From assembly GCF_024362695.1 (NCBI RefSeq), contig NC_065421.1, positions 11,408,598-11,472,597 of the forward strand: a DNA stretch of 64,000 nt. Reading direction: 5' to 3'. The notes beneath the pieces are model-generated. The model searched no databases. It was not told the DNA's origin and was given only the letters and a program-made list of their open reading frames with translations. A program made the position numbers and the translations under genes. The stretch is from Pectinophora gossypiella (taxonomy: Eukaryota > Arthropoda > Insecta > Lepidoptera > Gelechiidae). This document shows positions 35,216 through 49,100 of this stretch, piece after piece (position 1 is the stretch's first letter; each line of letters begins with the position of its first letter).

Positions 35216-37112
35216 TCAGTCCAGCACCTGCGCGACGATCTTCTCCATGTCGTGGTCGATGTCGGCGGCGGGGGGGTCGGCGGCCGGCTCGGGCGGCGGC
35301 GCCGCCGGCAGCGTGAACGGCTCGTCCAGGTCCTCCAGCCCCGCCGGCGTAGGCAGCTTCGCCAGCTCCTCTTGCAGCTTCACGTAGTGCCGCTGTAACC
35401 ACAATCAACATTAATCATGACCAGTCAAACTGATGCGTGTTTGTACGAATTCGATTCGTGGCTTGTTTCCCTGAAATAGTCAGTCGACAAGCCCAGTTAA
35501 ATTTGGCTTTAGGCGAGTTAAAACTGTCATAAAAAGATCCCAATCTATCTCGATTGTTGAGGAACTAAGAAAAAATATATTGCCAAGCAAAATTCAAAGA
35601 TTATTTGAAAATAGTGGTAATTTTTTGTTAGCTATTCGCCGTTCGTGTCGTGTACCTTGAGCGCCATCAGGTTGAGCTGTATACTCCGCTGCGTGCGCTC
35701 GTCGCCGCTCTGCCCCTCCAGCTCCGTGATCCAGTTGGCCACCGTCTGCATTATCTCGTTGCGCTTGATCCAGAAGTGCGTCTGGATCACCTGCGGACAA
35801 CAATGACATGTTCACTGCATCATTATACGCGAAGATGGGGTGTCAACGAATCTGCGGATAACGTACGTATAATGTAATACTTCCATTATTCTGTCGTGCT
35901 ATGGAAGGCACGTTAAGCCGTTGGTCCCGGTTCCTACTTACTGTTGTAAGTAGTTGTTACATGAGTCATGTCAGGGACCTTTGGTGGCTCAATAATAACC
36001 CTAACATTAGAGTTGAGGAGGTTGGTCGTCTATATGGCAACCCACACGATAGACTTAAAAACTAAAACCCAACTACGAACGGAAATATCGCGCTCTAAAA
36101 AGTATAAAACAAAAAAGAGGTCTGAAATTCTTCCGAATAGTGATGTTTTGGTGATAGCCGTGGTAAGCAAACTCTTAGTTTAATACCTTAGACAAACTGT
36201 GTACCAATCTATGACCATGACAAGTCTACGTCACAGTGATAGTCCGTCCCACCTTCCCCACCGGTCCTTCCACACAGGAAGGGATGTTCCAAGAGTGAGT
36301 TTCTCAGCACCGGAAGTCAATATTTGTTTGTAAACTCTTTATTGCTTTAAAATACAAAGGAAATTTACAAATGATTTATCGTTACATAAAGCATAGGCGA
36401 GCTTATTCCCCAATTGGGCTTATTCCCAATATCATTAATATCACCGCATAAATCCTTCTTCTTCTTTGCGAGTCTATGACGATCGATACTTTATTTTTGC
36501 TGACCAACAGTTGGCCACGCTTACGGCATTGTCAGTGACTTCGTGTCGAATTTGTTTTCGAATTCATGTTTGGATCATAAATGATTAGCACGTGCTCAGC
36601 GATGAAGGGAAAAATCGCGAGAAAACCCACATCCCGAGAAATGCATTTTCGAAGGTATGTAATCTACCCTGTATTGGGCTGGTTTTGCCTTCGCGGATTG
36701 GAAGGTCAGACAGGCAGTCGCTTCTGTAAAAAAACCGGACCTGTCAAATCGTCAGGTTAGATAAGCGGACACTGTGAGCACGGGATAATGCTAAGGAGAT
36801 GATGATTCTAAGTTATTTTGGGGCGAGTTGCTGAAAGACGAAGTGTCCGTTCTAGACGATTTTAAAGCTTTAGACGTGTTTCCGATGTTTTCTCTGTGCG
36901 CTTTAGCTGCGTTTATATAGTACCTCCTTGAAACAAGGCTCGGGGTTGCGCAGGTGGTCGAGCATGGCCCAGCGCACGGCGGCCTGGTAGATGTTGGAGT
37001 TGTACTCGAGTGATGCGCTGGAGCCGACGCGCGTGCCGCGGCTGCGCTCGTAGCCCGGCTCGTTGAAGTACGGCTCCGGCACCAGGATCAAAGACTGGAT
37101 CGACACTAGCAC
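35216..37112 (-). CDS. BIRC6: BIRC6 last three exons: end of UBC domain and C-terminal tail
   Basis: Exons 36924-37112, 35656-35790 and 35216-35392, all phase 0. The first reads VLVSIQSLILVPEPYFNEPG, then YERSRGT and NPEPCFKE, the C-terminal helices of the BIRC6 UBC domain with its extended tail. The second gives FWIKRNEIMQTVANWITELE, and the last RHYVKLQEELAKLPTPAGLE followed by an acidic/Pro-rich end and TGA. Tail helices of this kind are conserved from insects to vertebrates. The intron 35791-36923 contains two SINE fragments. Confidence 0.95.
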
Positions 37113-40100
37113 CTGCAACCAGACAGTCATCAATCGTCACAATAGGCTAGTTTCCAACTAGTCAAATCAGTTACTTTTTACTAAACGTCAAAACACGAAA
37201 TTACCATGGAATTTGTCGTTTTTCTTGGCTAAAATTCATAAATATGTTAAATAGAAAATGTTATTCGTTAGTATTAGATCTGCCTTTAGTAATCAGAATT
37301 TCATAATTTATCTTCAACTTAGTACACGACCCAATTCGCAGCAGCAGTAGTGACGGTGTAAGGTGGTCAAAATTGGCTAGGGGAAATTGGGATTACATAA
37401 ATCACCGTTACATTTCAGTCCCAAGAAAGAAAGAAAAACAACAACTTTGACAAAAACAAATGAGTTCTAGCATTATACATGCACATAATGTTTTAATTTT
37501 GTAATGTTTTAATTGTATAAAAATATTTTGTTTTTTTTTTTTAATGAACGTATGGGGCCCTGTGTCGAGGTTTTTCTTGCAGCTTCTTTTCCCCGGCTAT
37601 ACAGGTTGTGAGAAGCTGCAGTAGTTTTAGGCGAATGAGACGTTCGTCATGTGAAAATTGACGATTCAAAGTGTAACTATGTTACCTACTGAATAAAGAT
37701 ATTTTTGAATTTGAATTTGCAGTTGATCTATGCATTAACATGCTTAAATTAGTATATCATTGGCCCCGATTCCTGCAGACACCGTCTAATTTTATTTTAA
37801 GTTATATCCGTCATTTTCATATCCGTCGAAAAGGAAAGGGACGGATGATTCACAGCTCTTAATTTTAGAAAGAATGAGTAAATGAATGAATAACCCGGGC
37901 GAATGAAAAAGGTATGTCGCTAGTATGCAATCCGTTTGACGTGCTGTCTACTTAACTGTGTCAGGTTATTGACTGATGTAAAATTTTTAGACGGTTGTTT
38001 TAGATTTGTGCTTAAAATTGACGTGTGTTCCATAAATTTTATGCTTGTCGATTACCCGTCCCTTTCCTTTTCGGCGGATAAGAAAATGACAGATATAACT
38101 TAAAATAAAATTAGATGGTATTTACAGGAATTAGCACCATTGTAAATATAATTTAAAAAATACTGGCATCCAACTATAAAGTAGGAGAAAAATAAATTTA
38201 CAGTAAATTACACTCAGTGTAAAATAATACATAATAAAATACCAATAATAATAGAACACGAACCTGCAAAAAACTCGAAGTGTGCGCGTTCCACTTCTCC
38301 TCGGGTCTCCCGTGCCAGGTGTTGAGCACGGAGAGGCAGACCTTGCCGTCGTTGTAGAGGTTGGGGTTGAACCGCACGGAATGCCGGCCCGTGGTCTCCA
38401 GGTTGATGAGCATCGGCACTGCGGGGTACTCCGCCGGGAAGTACACGTCTAGCACGAAGCAACCGTTCGCGTACGGCGTGTCGGAGGGGCCTGTTATTAG
38501 GACCTGCACAACAAATTTGGACAATTTTAGTCTATTACAATGATAATTATGAGGTTAGGATGTTTTGACTTAGTTATTAGTCTGATATTCCCAGCAGTTT
38601 GTAAGATCAGATTGCAATATTAGTGTGTATGTTACTGCTGATGATGCGTGACGGTAAATAACAGATGATTTTCAAGTATAGAACTATAATCCAGCTCATT
38701 GTAATGTTTTCATGTAAGTAGGTGTATTATATGAGTGGGGGGCGCTGATGGGATGGCTTCCATCCCACGTGCCTCTTGTGACGTCATCGTCACCGTCACC
38801 GCATGCAATGTCAAGCGTATAAATATTAGGAGAGGAACCTTCATGACGTCGAGCCGGTCGGTGTCGGTGCGCACGAACACGCTGGAGGAGTAGGAGAGCG
38901 GCAGCGAGGTGGCCAGCGTGGCGGCCTCCTGCGCCAGGCGCTTCATGCGCGCCGGGTGTGCGCGCTCGCCCGCCGCGCGGACCGTGCCCTCGAAGTGGTA
39001 CGGCACCGTGAACTTGAAGCCCGACTCCGGGCACTCCACTATCATCTCGAACGTCTCTGTGGGTGGCACACGATGATTATCAGACATTGTCTCTCGTGTG
39101 GGTCGTGAGATCAATGACCAACCGCATCAACTCAGAATTACTATTGACCCAAGTAGCAACCGATTGTCTTAAAAGAGAATTGTAGATATCTTGAAGGCAA
39201 GTAGACTAAATCAAGCCCTTGTCTTGGATAAGTCTTATATGTCTCCAAGATATCCCTCAAGATATCTTGAAGACACAGTTTAGTAAAAGTGGGCACATAC
39301 TTTAACTCTTATACAAGACAGACTTAAGACAACGCTAAGTCAGACTTAAACCCTACTTTAGACAATGTTCTTGCGTATTCTAAACTTAGAATTCTTGTAG
39401 TATCACTTAATACCAAGAATGTATACTTGAAGATATCTACAATACTTAGTTAAGACTATAGGATTGAATTGCACTGAGTCAATTGTAACTTAACGAAGTA
39501 AAACTTCAGGTCATACTTAAAACGATTTTTACTTCACGCGTCTTTATTTTAGAATATAATGGCGAACATTTACATTAACACAAGAAATGAAGTCTGTAAG
39601 AAAATGGCGACTAAAATACTAGTTGTTATTTTAACAAAAGGTTATTCCGCCGTTTCACATACAGGAAATTATAAACGCATGATTGTTTCTCGTGTAAAAT
39701 CGATAGAAAGTGTTAAAAAACAGAAGGGCCTTGAATATACCAGAAAAATAATAATAAAATTTGTATTGATTATTCAGCAAATAAAAAAAATGGTGACATA
39801 TGGTACAGATAAATTCATTTTCTATTAATACGTGACAGCTGAACGCAGTAATTGTTACTACAACAGAAATATTATATTAATTTACTTCAGTTTTTGACGA
39901 TAATATTGTCAAAAAAAAATACTTGTTTTCGTCCCGTAAGTGCAAAATGGCGTTAAGTAATATTTTTCTAAATGAAGTAAGACTTTAGAAACAATTGATT
40001 TCGTAAGAATCAGTTTAGAAAAGTAAAGTCAAGTTGCACTTCATCAAGTACTAGTTAAGATAAATTTTACTTCAATTGTCTAGGAGTATACCCACTTAAG

Positions 40101-43100
40101 ACAAAAAGTATTTAGTGAATTCCTACTTAAAACTCTTATATCTAAAGTTATCCTCTATTTTGATTTAGTGAAGTATTGTCGTAAAATCATGTTTGTTTAT
40201 TTTGTGCCAGAATTAGCTATGTAACAAGTAACAATTAAAATCGAACGAGCTTTTAAAACGTATGGAAAGTATGTTTGTTTAAGAGGTAAGTTTTTCGACT
40301 CGTGGAAGATAAACAATATTGTTATGCTAAGTTCTTACTTGGATAGGAATGTGATTTACTTAATTGTTTAATATTTATCAGAAATGGAACTAACGAACAT
40401 AAACTCAATTTGCTAATGAGTCTCCGCGCATACATTCTCATAGGTTACCTACATGGTTCGCTGACGCAAAGTAGGTACGATCACCGCGCTTCTAATTGCC
40501 AACGGAAACAATGTGATTATTGTAAAAATTTACGAGTGTCCGTTGAATATTGTATATACGAAGAACCCTTGCAATTTGATTAACGTCGTGTGTGTGCGCG
40601 GTAGTTTCTAATCCCACCAAAAACATTATTGTTAATAAAGGCGGCCAAATTCCCGATGACTTTTATCAAGCTAAAAACATATTGGAATCGAATCTAATGC
40701 TCACTTTAAATGCATTTAACCATACACAAAACTTAAAATATATTTATGATTGTGAATAAAGCTTAGTTAAAAATAGGTACATTTTTAAAATTATTAAAAG
40801 AAATAATGAAATGAAAGAAGAAAGAAAAGTATCTAGACACGCGGTAGCGTGTCAAGCCAAGTTCAAGAAATAGAACTGGCGAGCCGCACCGTGTGTAATA
40901 TTACACGAACCATCTGGAGCCACTTTTGACCCCCTCATAAATCAAAAACTATATCACATAAACGTATCAAATTTGGCTCATATATTGAGACTTGCAACAT
41001 ACATATGTGTTCTAAATTTCATAAGCTTATCTCAAACGGTTATTTAGATATTAATATCCAAAAATCCTCATTTTTATCATTGACTGACTGACCTATAGAT
41101 CAAAACTCTAACCCAGTTGCAGATGACCTAGAAAGTTAAAATTTGGTATGCAGATAGGTAATTAGATGAATACAAAGGAAAAAAAACTAGCAACTTTTAA
41201 ATAATTAGATTCTATTATGAACGCTTAACATAAATACCTAATTAGTGCCTGTACCTAACTATAGATGTAAGAATCAGTAAGTAATCAAAACTCATGACAG
41301 CCGGTCTTTTTGTGGTAGGTGTGTAGATTAACTTAACATAACATATCACGCCTATATGCCCTATCGGGGTAGGCAGAGCACTAAGTGATCATGGAACCAC
41401 TTGATGCCACATTCGACAAGTACTATGAGGGTAGGTAAGCAAGTTGGAACATGTGTTTAGCGGTGATAGGTTGTCAGCTTTTCGCCCATGATACAACACA
41501 ACTCTCATCCATTTTACTGGCATATATTTTTTTTAACTTAACGTGAATCTTAAACAAGTTTAATAGGTATTCAAATGTTTTATTTTTATAAAGTCGACTT
41601 TTAGTTTTGAATTTGTCCTTTTAAAAGGACCCACGCGTTACGAGGATATGTACTTACCTACAAAAAGTAATGATATCCAATCAAAAACATAAATGTGAAA
41701 TGAGAGCCAAGTTCAATATTATCGTTAGCAAAGTTTTTTAGTTACAAACAAACTCAATTTGCTAACGAGTCACCGCGCATACATTCTCATAGGTACATGG
41801 TTCGCTGACGCAAAGTTGGTACGATCACCGCGCTTCTAATTGCCAACGGATACAATGTGATTTTTGTAAAAATTAACGAGTATCCGTTGAATATTGTATA
41901 CACGAAGAACCCTTGCAATTTGATTAACGACGTGCGTGTGCACGGTAGTTTCTAATTCCACCAAAAATATTATTGTTAAAAATGGCGACCAAGTTCCCGA
42001 TGACTTTATCAAGCTAAAAAAATATTGGAAGCGAATCTAATGCCCACTTTAAATGCATTTTACCATATACAAAACTTAAAATAGATATGTTTATGATTGG
42101 CAATGAAACTTTGTTAAAAATAGGTACATTTTTAAAATTATTAAAAGAAAGAATGAAAGAAGAAAGAAAAGTATTTATTTATTATTAGACTAATAGGTAC
42201 CTACTTTTAAATTTGAACTTAGCAGGTTTTTAATATAAAACTCGATTTTTCATGGTGTAGTGTTGCCGTGCGCTTGGTTAGACTAGTTTAATCATTTTTG
42301 AGAAGATTTGTGCGAGACGTAGGTACCTGGGCCGCCACACGCTGGTTCGGAATTGAAAAACAGGAACTTACGACTTTTTTGACAAAATTGAATGATTGTG
42401 TTATACTAATCGATAGAAAAAATTGATAGCAATGAAGAAGATATCGCATCGCTAACAAAAACAGTAGGATGTGCATTATCACAGGTTAATTTTCTATATT
42501 TCATTTTCTGCATTCGAAAACCACCAGATCTTTTTATTTTTTGAACTTCGTCCATCTTTCTGCTTGCTTCTATTTCGATTTTATCGTCCAGTGAATAGAC
42601 TTTTCTTATGTTTTACTTATTGTAGTCAAAAACGAATAAAACAGTCTTGTATAAGAGCAACAAATAATCTTAACTAATCTAATCTCAAAGCTTAGTATTA
42701 AAATTGCCTTAAGTATATCTAGGCAATTCATTTTTTACTTTACAAGACTAAACTGATACTTCAGTAAATCAATTTAGTATTAAGTGAGCCTTCAAATAAT
42801 CTGAGTAAAGTAAAAATATACTTTTAGACTTAACAGTAGGCTGAGATAAGACTAAATAGTTTTGAGAATACTTAACTTGGTTTTGTGTATTCTAAATTAT
42901 CTAAAGTAGGATTTGTTGAAAACTATATAGTATTAAAGAAGGAAAAGAATTTATGAAGTCCTAATAAGTCCTATTTGATTTGGATAAATCTCACTTTAGC
43001 TAAAGTTTAGACATATATGACTTAATCACAATTCTTGTTTGCTACTTGGGGAGCGATGTCAGCGCGAGTCTTATTAAAAGGTATTCCCCTCAAGATACCT

Positions 43101-46100
43101 CACACAATAGATTTTGCATTGCTGGTCGAGATCTGACGGGTTAAATCAGGTCTAATCAAAATTCCAGCTGTGACTAGTAGACTGGGGTGTCTTAACACCC
43201 ATCTCATCATTCTGTCTCTTAAGACAGAATAGATGACTCACCAAACTGCATGGTCCGCATGAGCTCAATGTACCGAGCCTCGCGGCTGGCGCCACTCACG
43301 GGTCGCGATACGGAGCTGCCGCACGCCTCGGGCTCACCCTCCGTCCGGCACAACAGCGCTGACGTCGCCTAGACACACCATACATTTTTTAGGAAGGGAC
43401 ATATTTTTTTTTAATTATAGTCAAAATTAGGAATGAATAAAAAGAACGTTTAAAATTCCCTCAATTATGCAAAACAGAGATAATAATAACTATTATTACT
43501 TTAGTTGGAAGTTGTAAGAGAATAAACATTTGATGACTTGAATAGTAGTGTAACCTTTTACTGGTAGAGCTTATTGTGTAAACTTCTTGTGTAAACTCGC
43601 CAGTTCTGTTTCTTGAACTTGGCTTGACACGCGACCGCGTGTCTATATTGTGTAATCTTACCTGAATATCGGCAATGAGCGAGGCGAGTCCCTCGTCTTC
43701 TTCCGACAGTTCTGAATTGCTTGAAGTACTAAATCTTTGGCTATACGTCATTTTCCCAAATATATTTTTTTTACTCATCCTGAAACAAAATTGTACTTGA
43801 GATTCACGTTTTGTCAATCTAATTTGTAAAGCAACAACCTTTATATAAAATCAATATCATCGCATTTTACCGCTTCGCTTTGGTTGTATTTTTGCTCGAA
43901 TTTGACTCGTGCGCACACGTGCACGTCCTCGACCAATACCAACCTTACGCACAATGGGTTACACGTGCACGTGTTCGTACGTACGCACGAGTTGAAAAGT
44001 TCTTCAAAATAGCAGGGGACGTTAAACCTTTTGAATGACGGGTGTTTTTGTCAACCAGTGTACGAGATATAAATAAGGGTACCGTAGCTTGGTGGCGTAG
44101 GAGTTGGTGGTGCGCGACATCTGGTGCAGCAGCGCGGGCAGCGGGCGCAGCGCGGGCCGCAGGCGGCGCGCGCGCAGGCCGCGCAGCGCGCGCGCCGCGC
44201 GCAGCACGCACACGTACAGCGGGATGTGGCGGGACATGTCCAGCACTGCCGGGAACATTTATATTTTATGTCATTTCTGAACATACTGTATTTCACTCCT
44301 GCACGCTATAAAATTTACCCTCGACTAGTTTGCCTTTGTACACATCGTTTTTCGAATTAAAAACTAATATTAGAACTTTAGCGGGCTGCATTCTTTTAAT
44401 CGTAATATAGGCAGTCAGTTTTACTCTTACCAGAATCATTCCTAAGATAGGAACATATGGCGGGCACGAGCGAGCTGCCGACGAGCAGGTCGATGAACTC
44501 TGACGGGAGGTCGTTGTCCTCGTCGTCGCCCTCCGACTCGTCCAGCTCCACTTGCGGCGTGCCTTCCTCCGGGGGCCACTTCTCTCCGGGATTCATATAC
44601 GATGCTAATACCTGGAGAATTTAATTCGTGCTTGAATCGAAACAAATAGTTTTGATGAAAATGACGGAACCGCCACAAAACTAATGCGGACATTTCACGA
44701 TCAGATCGACATCTTCCTGCACGGTTAGCCAGAAGATCAATCTTCTCTACTTTTACTGTCGTGTGGGTTGTGAAATGGGTTACCAACCTCAGCAACCCTG
44801 GTTAATATTGAGCCGACAAAGACTAGAATTAGTAAGTAGTAACCGGGACCAATGGCTTATAGAGCCTTCCGAAATACTAATCATCTTACTTTCGGACATT
44901 CGGGTGATCAGTCTACAGTGTCTAACTAGGGAATCACAAAGTATTTTTTTATGATTTATTCCCACTTCGACTCCGGGACCACCGGATCTGAGCCCAACGC
45001 TCAACCACGGAACCAGAGACGCCGTTATTTATCTCATCATTGAAAGTTGTGAAAGAATTGGAGGGAATCCCCCCACCAAGCTACATAACGTCGTCTTATA
45101 GTGAAAACGTCGTAAGCGCCTTCTTGGAAAATGTCATTCTGATGTGATAATCTTAAACAAAACCTCAATTTCTTTCAATTAAATTAAAAATTGAAACTTT
45201 GACCTGGTTTGAAACTAACTCTATTGCTTTGTTTTGTTAGCAAAAGCTACATCTGACTATGACTTTTCAAAATAGTACTTATGTGGTTTTCACTATGAGG
45301 TAACGATAAGATAAAATTAACAATTTATTTGTTTATATAAGATAATCTCACCAGAAGTGTTATATTAATATTATCTCACCTGCAGCAACACAGTGACGTG
45401 CTCCTCCTCAGTCCGCTGCCGTACGAGCGCCTGCTCCACGTTCCACGACTGCTGCGTGGAGCCGGTGCCGAAGCCCGTGCCCTTCGCCCAGTACAGCTGG
45501 GATTTCTCCTCGCCCTTGCCGCCTGAAGAGCCGTTGGACGCTTGGCTGTTCTGCAATGTGGATGGGTGGGTTAGTGGCTGAATATAAGTTTTATTTACGT
45601 AACATAAGCTCACAATCCCAATTGGGGTACTCAAATGGGCACCTATATCCATCGCAAGGTGAACTAAGTACCCACACCTCACCTAGCTTTCTTTGTTTCT
45701 GTTAGTGGTTCTCTTAATATTTAGTTAATTACAGAACCTTTGCAACACTATAGATCAATCACGATTATGTCATAAACACGATTCTTCTTATCATAGATCA
45801 AAAAGTACAAGGGTATCACACGTTTTAGAATACAAATTAGGTTTATTTTTTACTTGTTTATAGTTACGGCAGCAAATAAAAATTGTTAAAAAAACAAAAA
45901 CAGATTGTGCTTTTGTAAAGTTTCTGGCGCCGTTCCTATACTGATTTCGTAATGTTAATAAATTGGCAGGCACCAACATTTTACGAGGGCGACTGCTATC
46001 TGAACTTTCCAACTCGCAGAGTTAACCTGGCAAACGAGGCACATGATGATAGCTACATGTTTTAGAAATATTTTCTTCTTCTTTGCAATGTTTAACGTGC

Positions 46101-49100
46101 CTACTGAGTACCAGGCACTGCCTCTTAAGGTTGTTCAGTGTACTTACATCGTTGGAAGCGGGTCTGTGGTGCGTGAAGACGGCGAGGCAGGCGAGTACCA
46201 GCCGGACCGCTCCCAGTGCTAGCAATGCCCGTCGCAGCTGTCTACCTTCCGGGCTGCTCAGTGGCGCCGCTTCTAGTAGCTGTGCCACCACTCGGAACGG
46301 AAGTGTGCCTAGTGACCAGTTGCCGTTAGCTCCGCTGCCGCCTACTACGATACTCCCTGTGGACGAATAGTTTTTGTAAATAAATTGGACGGAGAAGACA
46401 CCTCTTAAGAGGCACAGGCAGAGGCAGAGCCAGGAAGCAATGGTGACGACCTGGATGCGTTTGAGACGGATTGGATAGTTTACTCAGGACAGTGTGAATT
46501 AGAAGGTGAGAAGGAAGGCATTTGCTCTGCCGTGAGAAAATCCAGATTAGAAAAAAAAATATATTATTTTATTATTAATAAATTTTACACTCCTCGCACT
46601 TGTAGCTTCTGAGATTTCGTGATGAATGAGTCAGTCAGTCAGTGAGTGCTCGTTTTGCTTTTCTATATATATCGAAATACGGGTGTCACAGCTTGTCTTA
46701 TCTTTATCCATATCGGACATTCAGGGGTACCTAGACCATCAAACACAAATGTTACTGAAAAAAAACAAGTCTTCTTCTTTTCAACTGCACTTTTTACTAA
46801 ATTACGATTTTACTTCCTTTTAAAACCTTCCTTTTGCATTCAGAAAATTAACCGTCGCTCTAACTGACAGATCGGGGGCCTTGTCCAGATTACTTTTTTC
46901 TGCGTTTTCGAGTCACAATTTGTGTGATAATCTTTATTTAACTTGAAAGAGTTTACATACTCAATGTACAGTTACAATAATGTTGATAACGCTAACTAAT
47001 ATCAAAAATAAACACGCCACTTGACGTTCAAATAAGTAATGAGATGTCGCTAGTGAATTTTCACATCAGCGCCAGATTTCTACTCACGTCCGTCCTCATC
47101 GTGCGTGACTCCCAGCAACAGCCGCAGCAGGTGCACGGCCCGCGCGCCCTCGTCCAACAACGCGTCGGCATATCCCGGCAGCTTGAGCAGGAGCCCTAGG
47201 GCTACTAGCGCATGCGCCGGCACCCCGGAACACCCGCTCTCTTCCATATTGTTAGCTGAACACACGCCTAGTTCTACCACCTCCTGTCGAATTAAAAGTT
47301 ACTTATTGATATTACCATCTCAACTTTATCGCAGATCGTAAAGCGGATATTTCAATCATATAGGGATACAGCAGAGTGTTCAGAACGAGGAGTTCTTGAG
47401 CGGATTTTCTTTTGCGGATACTTGTTTTCTTGTATAGATATAATGTATGCCAGTACTTGGGAGAACGCAATAATTTATGTCATTTACGTGCATTGTTACT
47501 GTGTCAACAATAACATAAGCTCACGACTATATCCCCATCGGGGTAGCTAGAAGTACATCCATCGCAAGATAAACTAAGTGCCCACACCTTCAACAACGTG
47601 ACAGTGATAGACCAACGTGAGAGGTACTGGGCGGTATCGGCAAGTTTGATAAGCAAGCCGGAGTAAGCAAACAAATGCGGTGATGACCTCGTAGGGGTCG
47701 TCGAGCTTGACCCAGTCGAGGTCGTGGTGGTGCAGCTTGGGCAGCGGCGGCGGCGCGGGCGGCGCGGCGGGCCGCGGCAGGCGCGCCGCCACCAGCGCCA
47801 GCCCGCCGCATGCGCCGAAGCTGCGCAGGATCACGCCGCCGCCGCTGCTGGCGCCGCCGCTGCTGCTGCCGCCGCTGCTGCTGGCCGCCGGCTCCCACGT
47901 TGGGCCCGACCATACGTCTACGATGGAAATAACACATAAAATAAATAAGTGCGAGTCGGACTTGCGCACGAAGTGTTCCGTACCATGATGTATGGGACCG
48001 CCACGGTATCGGTGAATTAAGAATAAAATAAACGATAAATCGGGGAGTAGTTGAAGAAAAAGATAGACCTATGCCCTGCAGTGGAACACACTATGGCTAT
48101 TAATAGAAAAAATAGTAATCGAAAGATAGTGAAAAATTACAGGTAATGTTTAAAAATGTAGCGAATCGAACTAGTTAACCAGCTAGTTCCGTCCATATTC
48201 AAGATATGGCGCATATCAGTCCTGAAGCTCGGTAAAGAAGTTTGCACAGTACACAAGGAACCTACCTCCGTTGGTGTTGAGATGCAGCGTGAGCGTGAGG
48301 TGTGGTCCAAACACGTGCGGGACCGCGGCCACGAGTTGCCCCAGCGTCGTTGCTGGTGGGATGAAACCTTCCAGGCCAGGAACTTGCACGCGAATCGTGG
48401 TTTCTATCAGATCTGGAACAAACAATTTACATGATATTGAATTGTGTATGAAGTAGTTACAGCCATCCGAAATAAGGAAGTTAAAAAGAAATGGCTATAG
48501 GAGCTCGTGGCTTGTAAATACCGTTTTACCAGAACGGGACGGAGCATTCGCCCGCCACTGACTAAAAATCAATATCACCGGCGTTAGACAAGGTTTTGTA
48601 AAACGGATTTCAGATTAATTCTCAGCATGTTGATGAAAGTAAACAACCAACTACCCTATACGAAACACTAATCTCCTAAACATACTCGTACAACTTACCA
48701 TCAGTAACAGACAACATAGACGCATCGTTATTCGTCTTGGTCTGTCGTTTCTTGGTGTTCTGTTGTTTGAGCGAGGTGTTCTTGACGTCTTTCACTCGCT
48801 TATCCTTGGAGGCGGAGGCCGCGGCCAGGCTGAGCTCCCAGGCCTCCGCTACCGTCATGATGGCCGTATCAGACGCACTGCGAAGGACTGAAGCCGTGCC
48901 GGAGTTCGTCGTGTTGTTCACGCACACTTTAGCCGTGTCGTCGAGGAGAGGTACTGTTGGGAAGACATTTTTATTGAAATATAGTGTGAAAGAAAGAATA
49001 CCGATTTTAAATCCAGATGCATTATCTAAATAAGATTTTTGACCAAATACCTACGTGTAGAACGGTAACTAATTCCTACCGGGTGCCGCCCTGTTTCTAA

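Noticed and set aside
35112..35411. Several overlapping frames opposite the BIRC6 C-terminus
   Set aside because: Shadows of the GC-rich last exon; only the - strand frame ending at 35216 matches the family and splices in phase.
39559..39828. 89-codon frame in the BIRC6 intron
   Set aside because: Lysine/isoleucine-rich, no recognisable domain, inside a repeat-rich element; kept as unsupported.
40395..42176. LTR retrotransposon or TRIM
   Set aside because: Direct repeats are present, but they lack TG/CA ends, a primer-binding site, a polypurine tract and target-site duplication.
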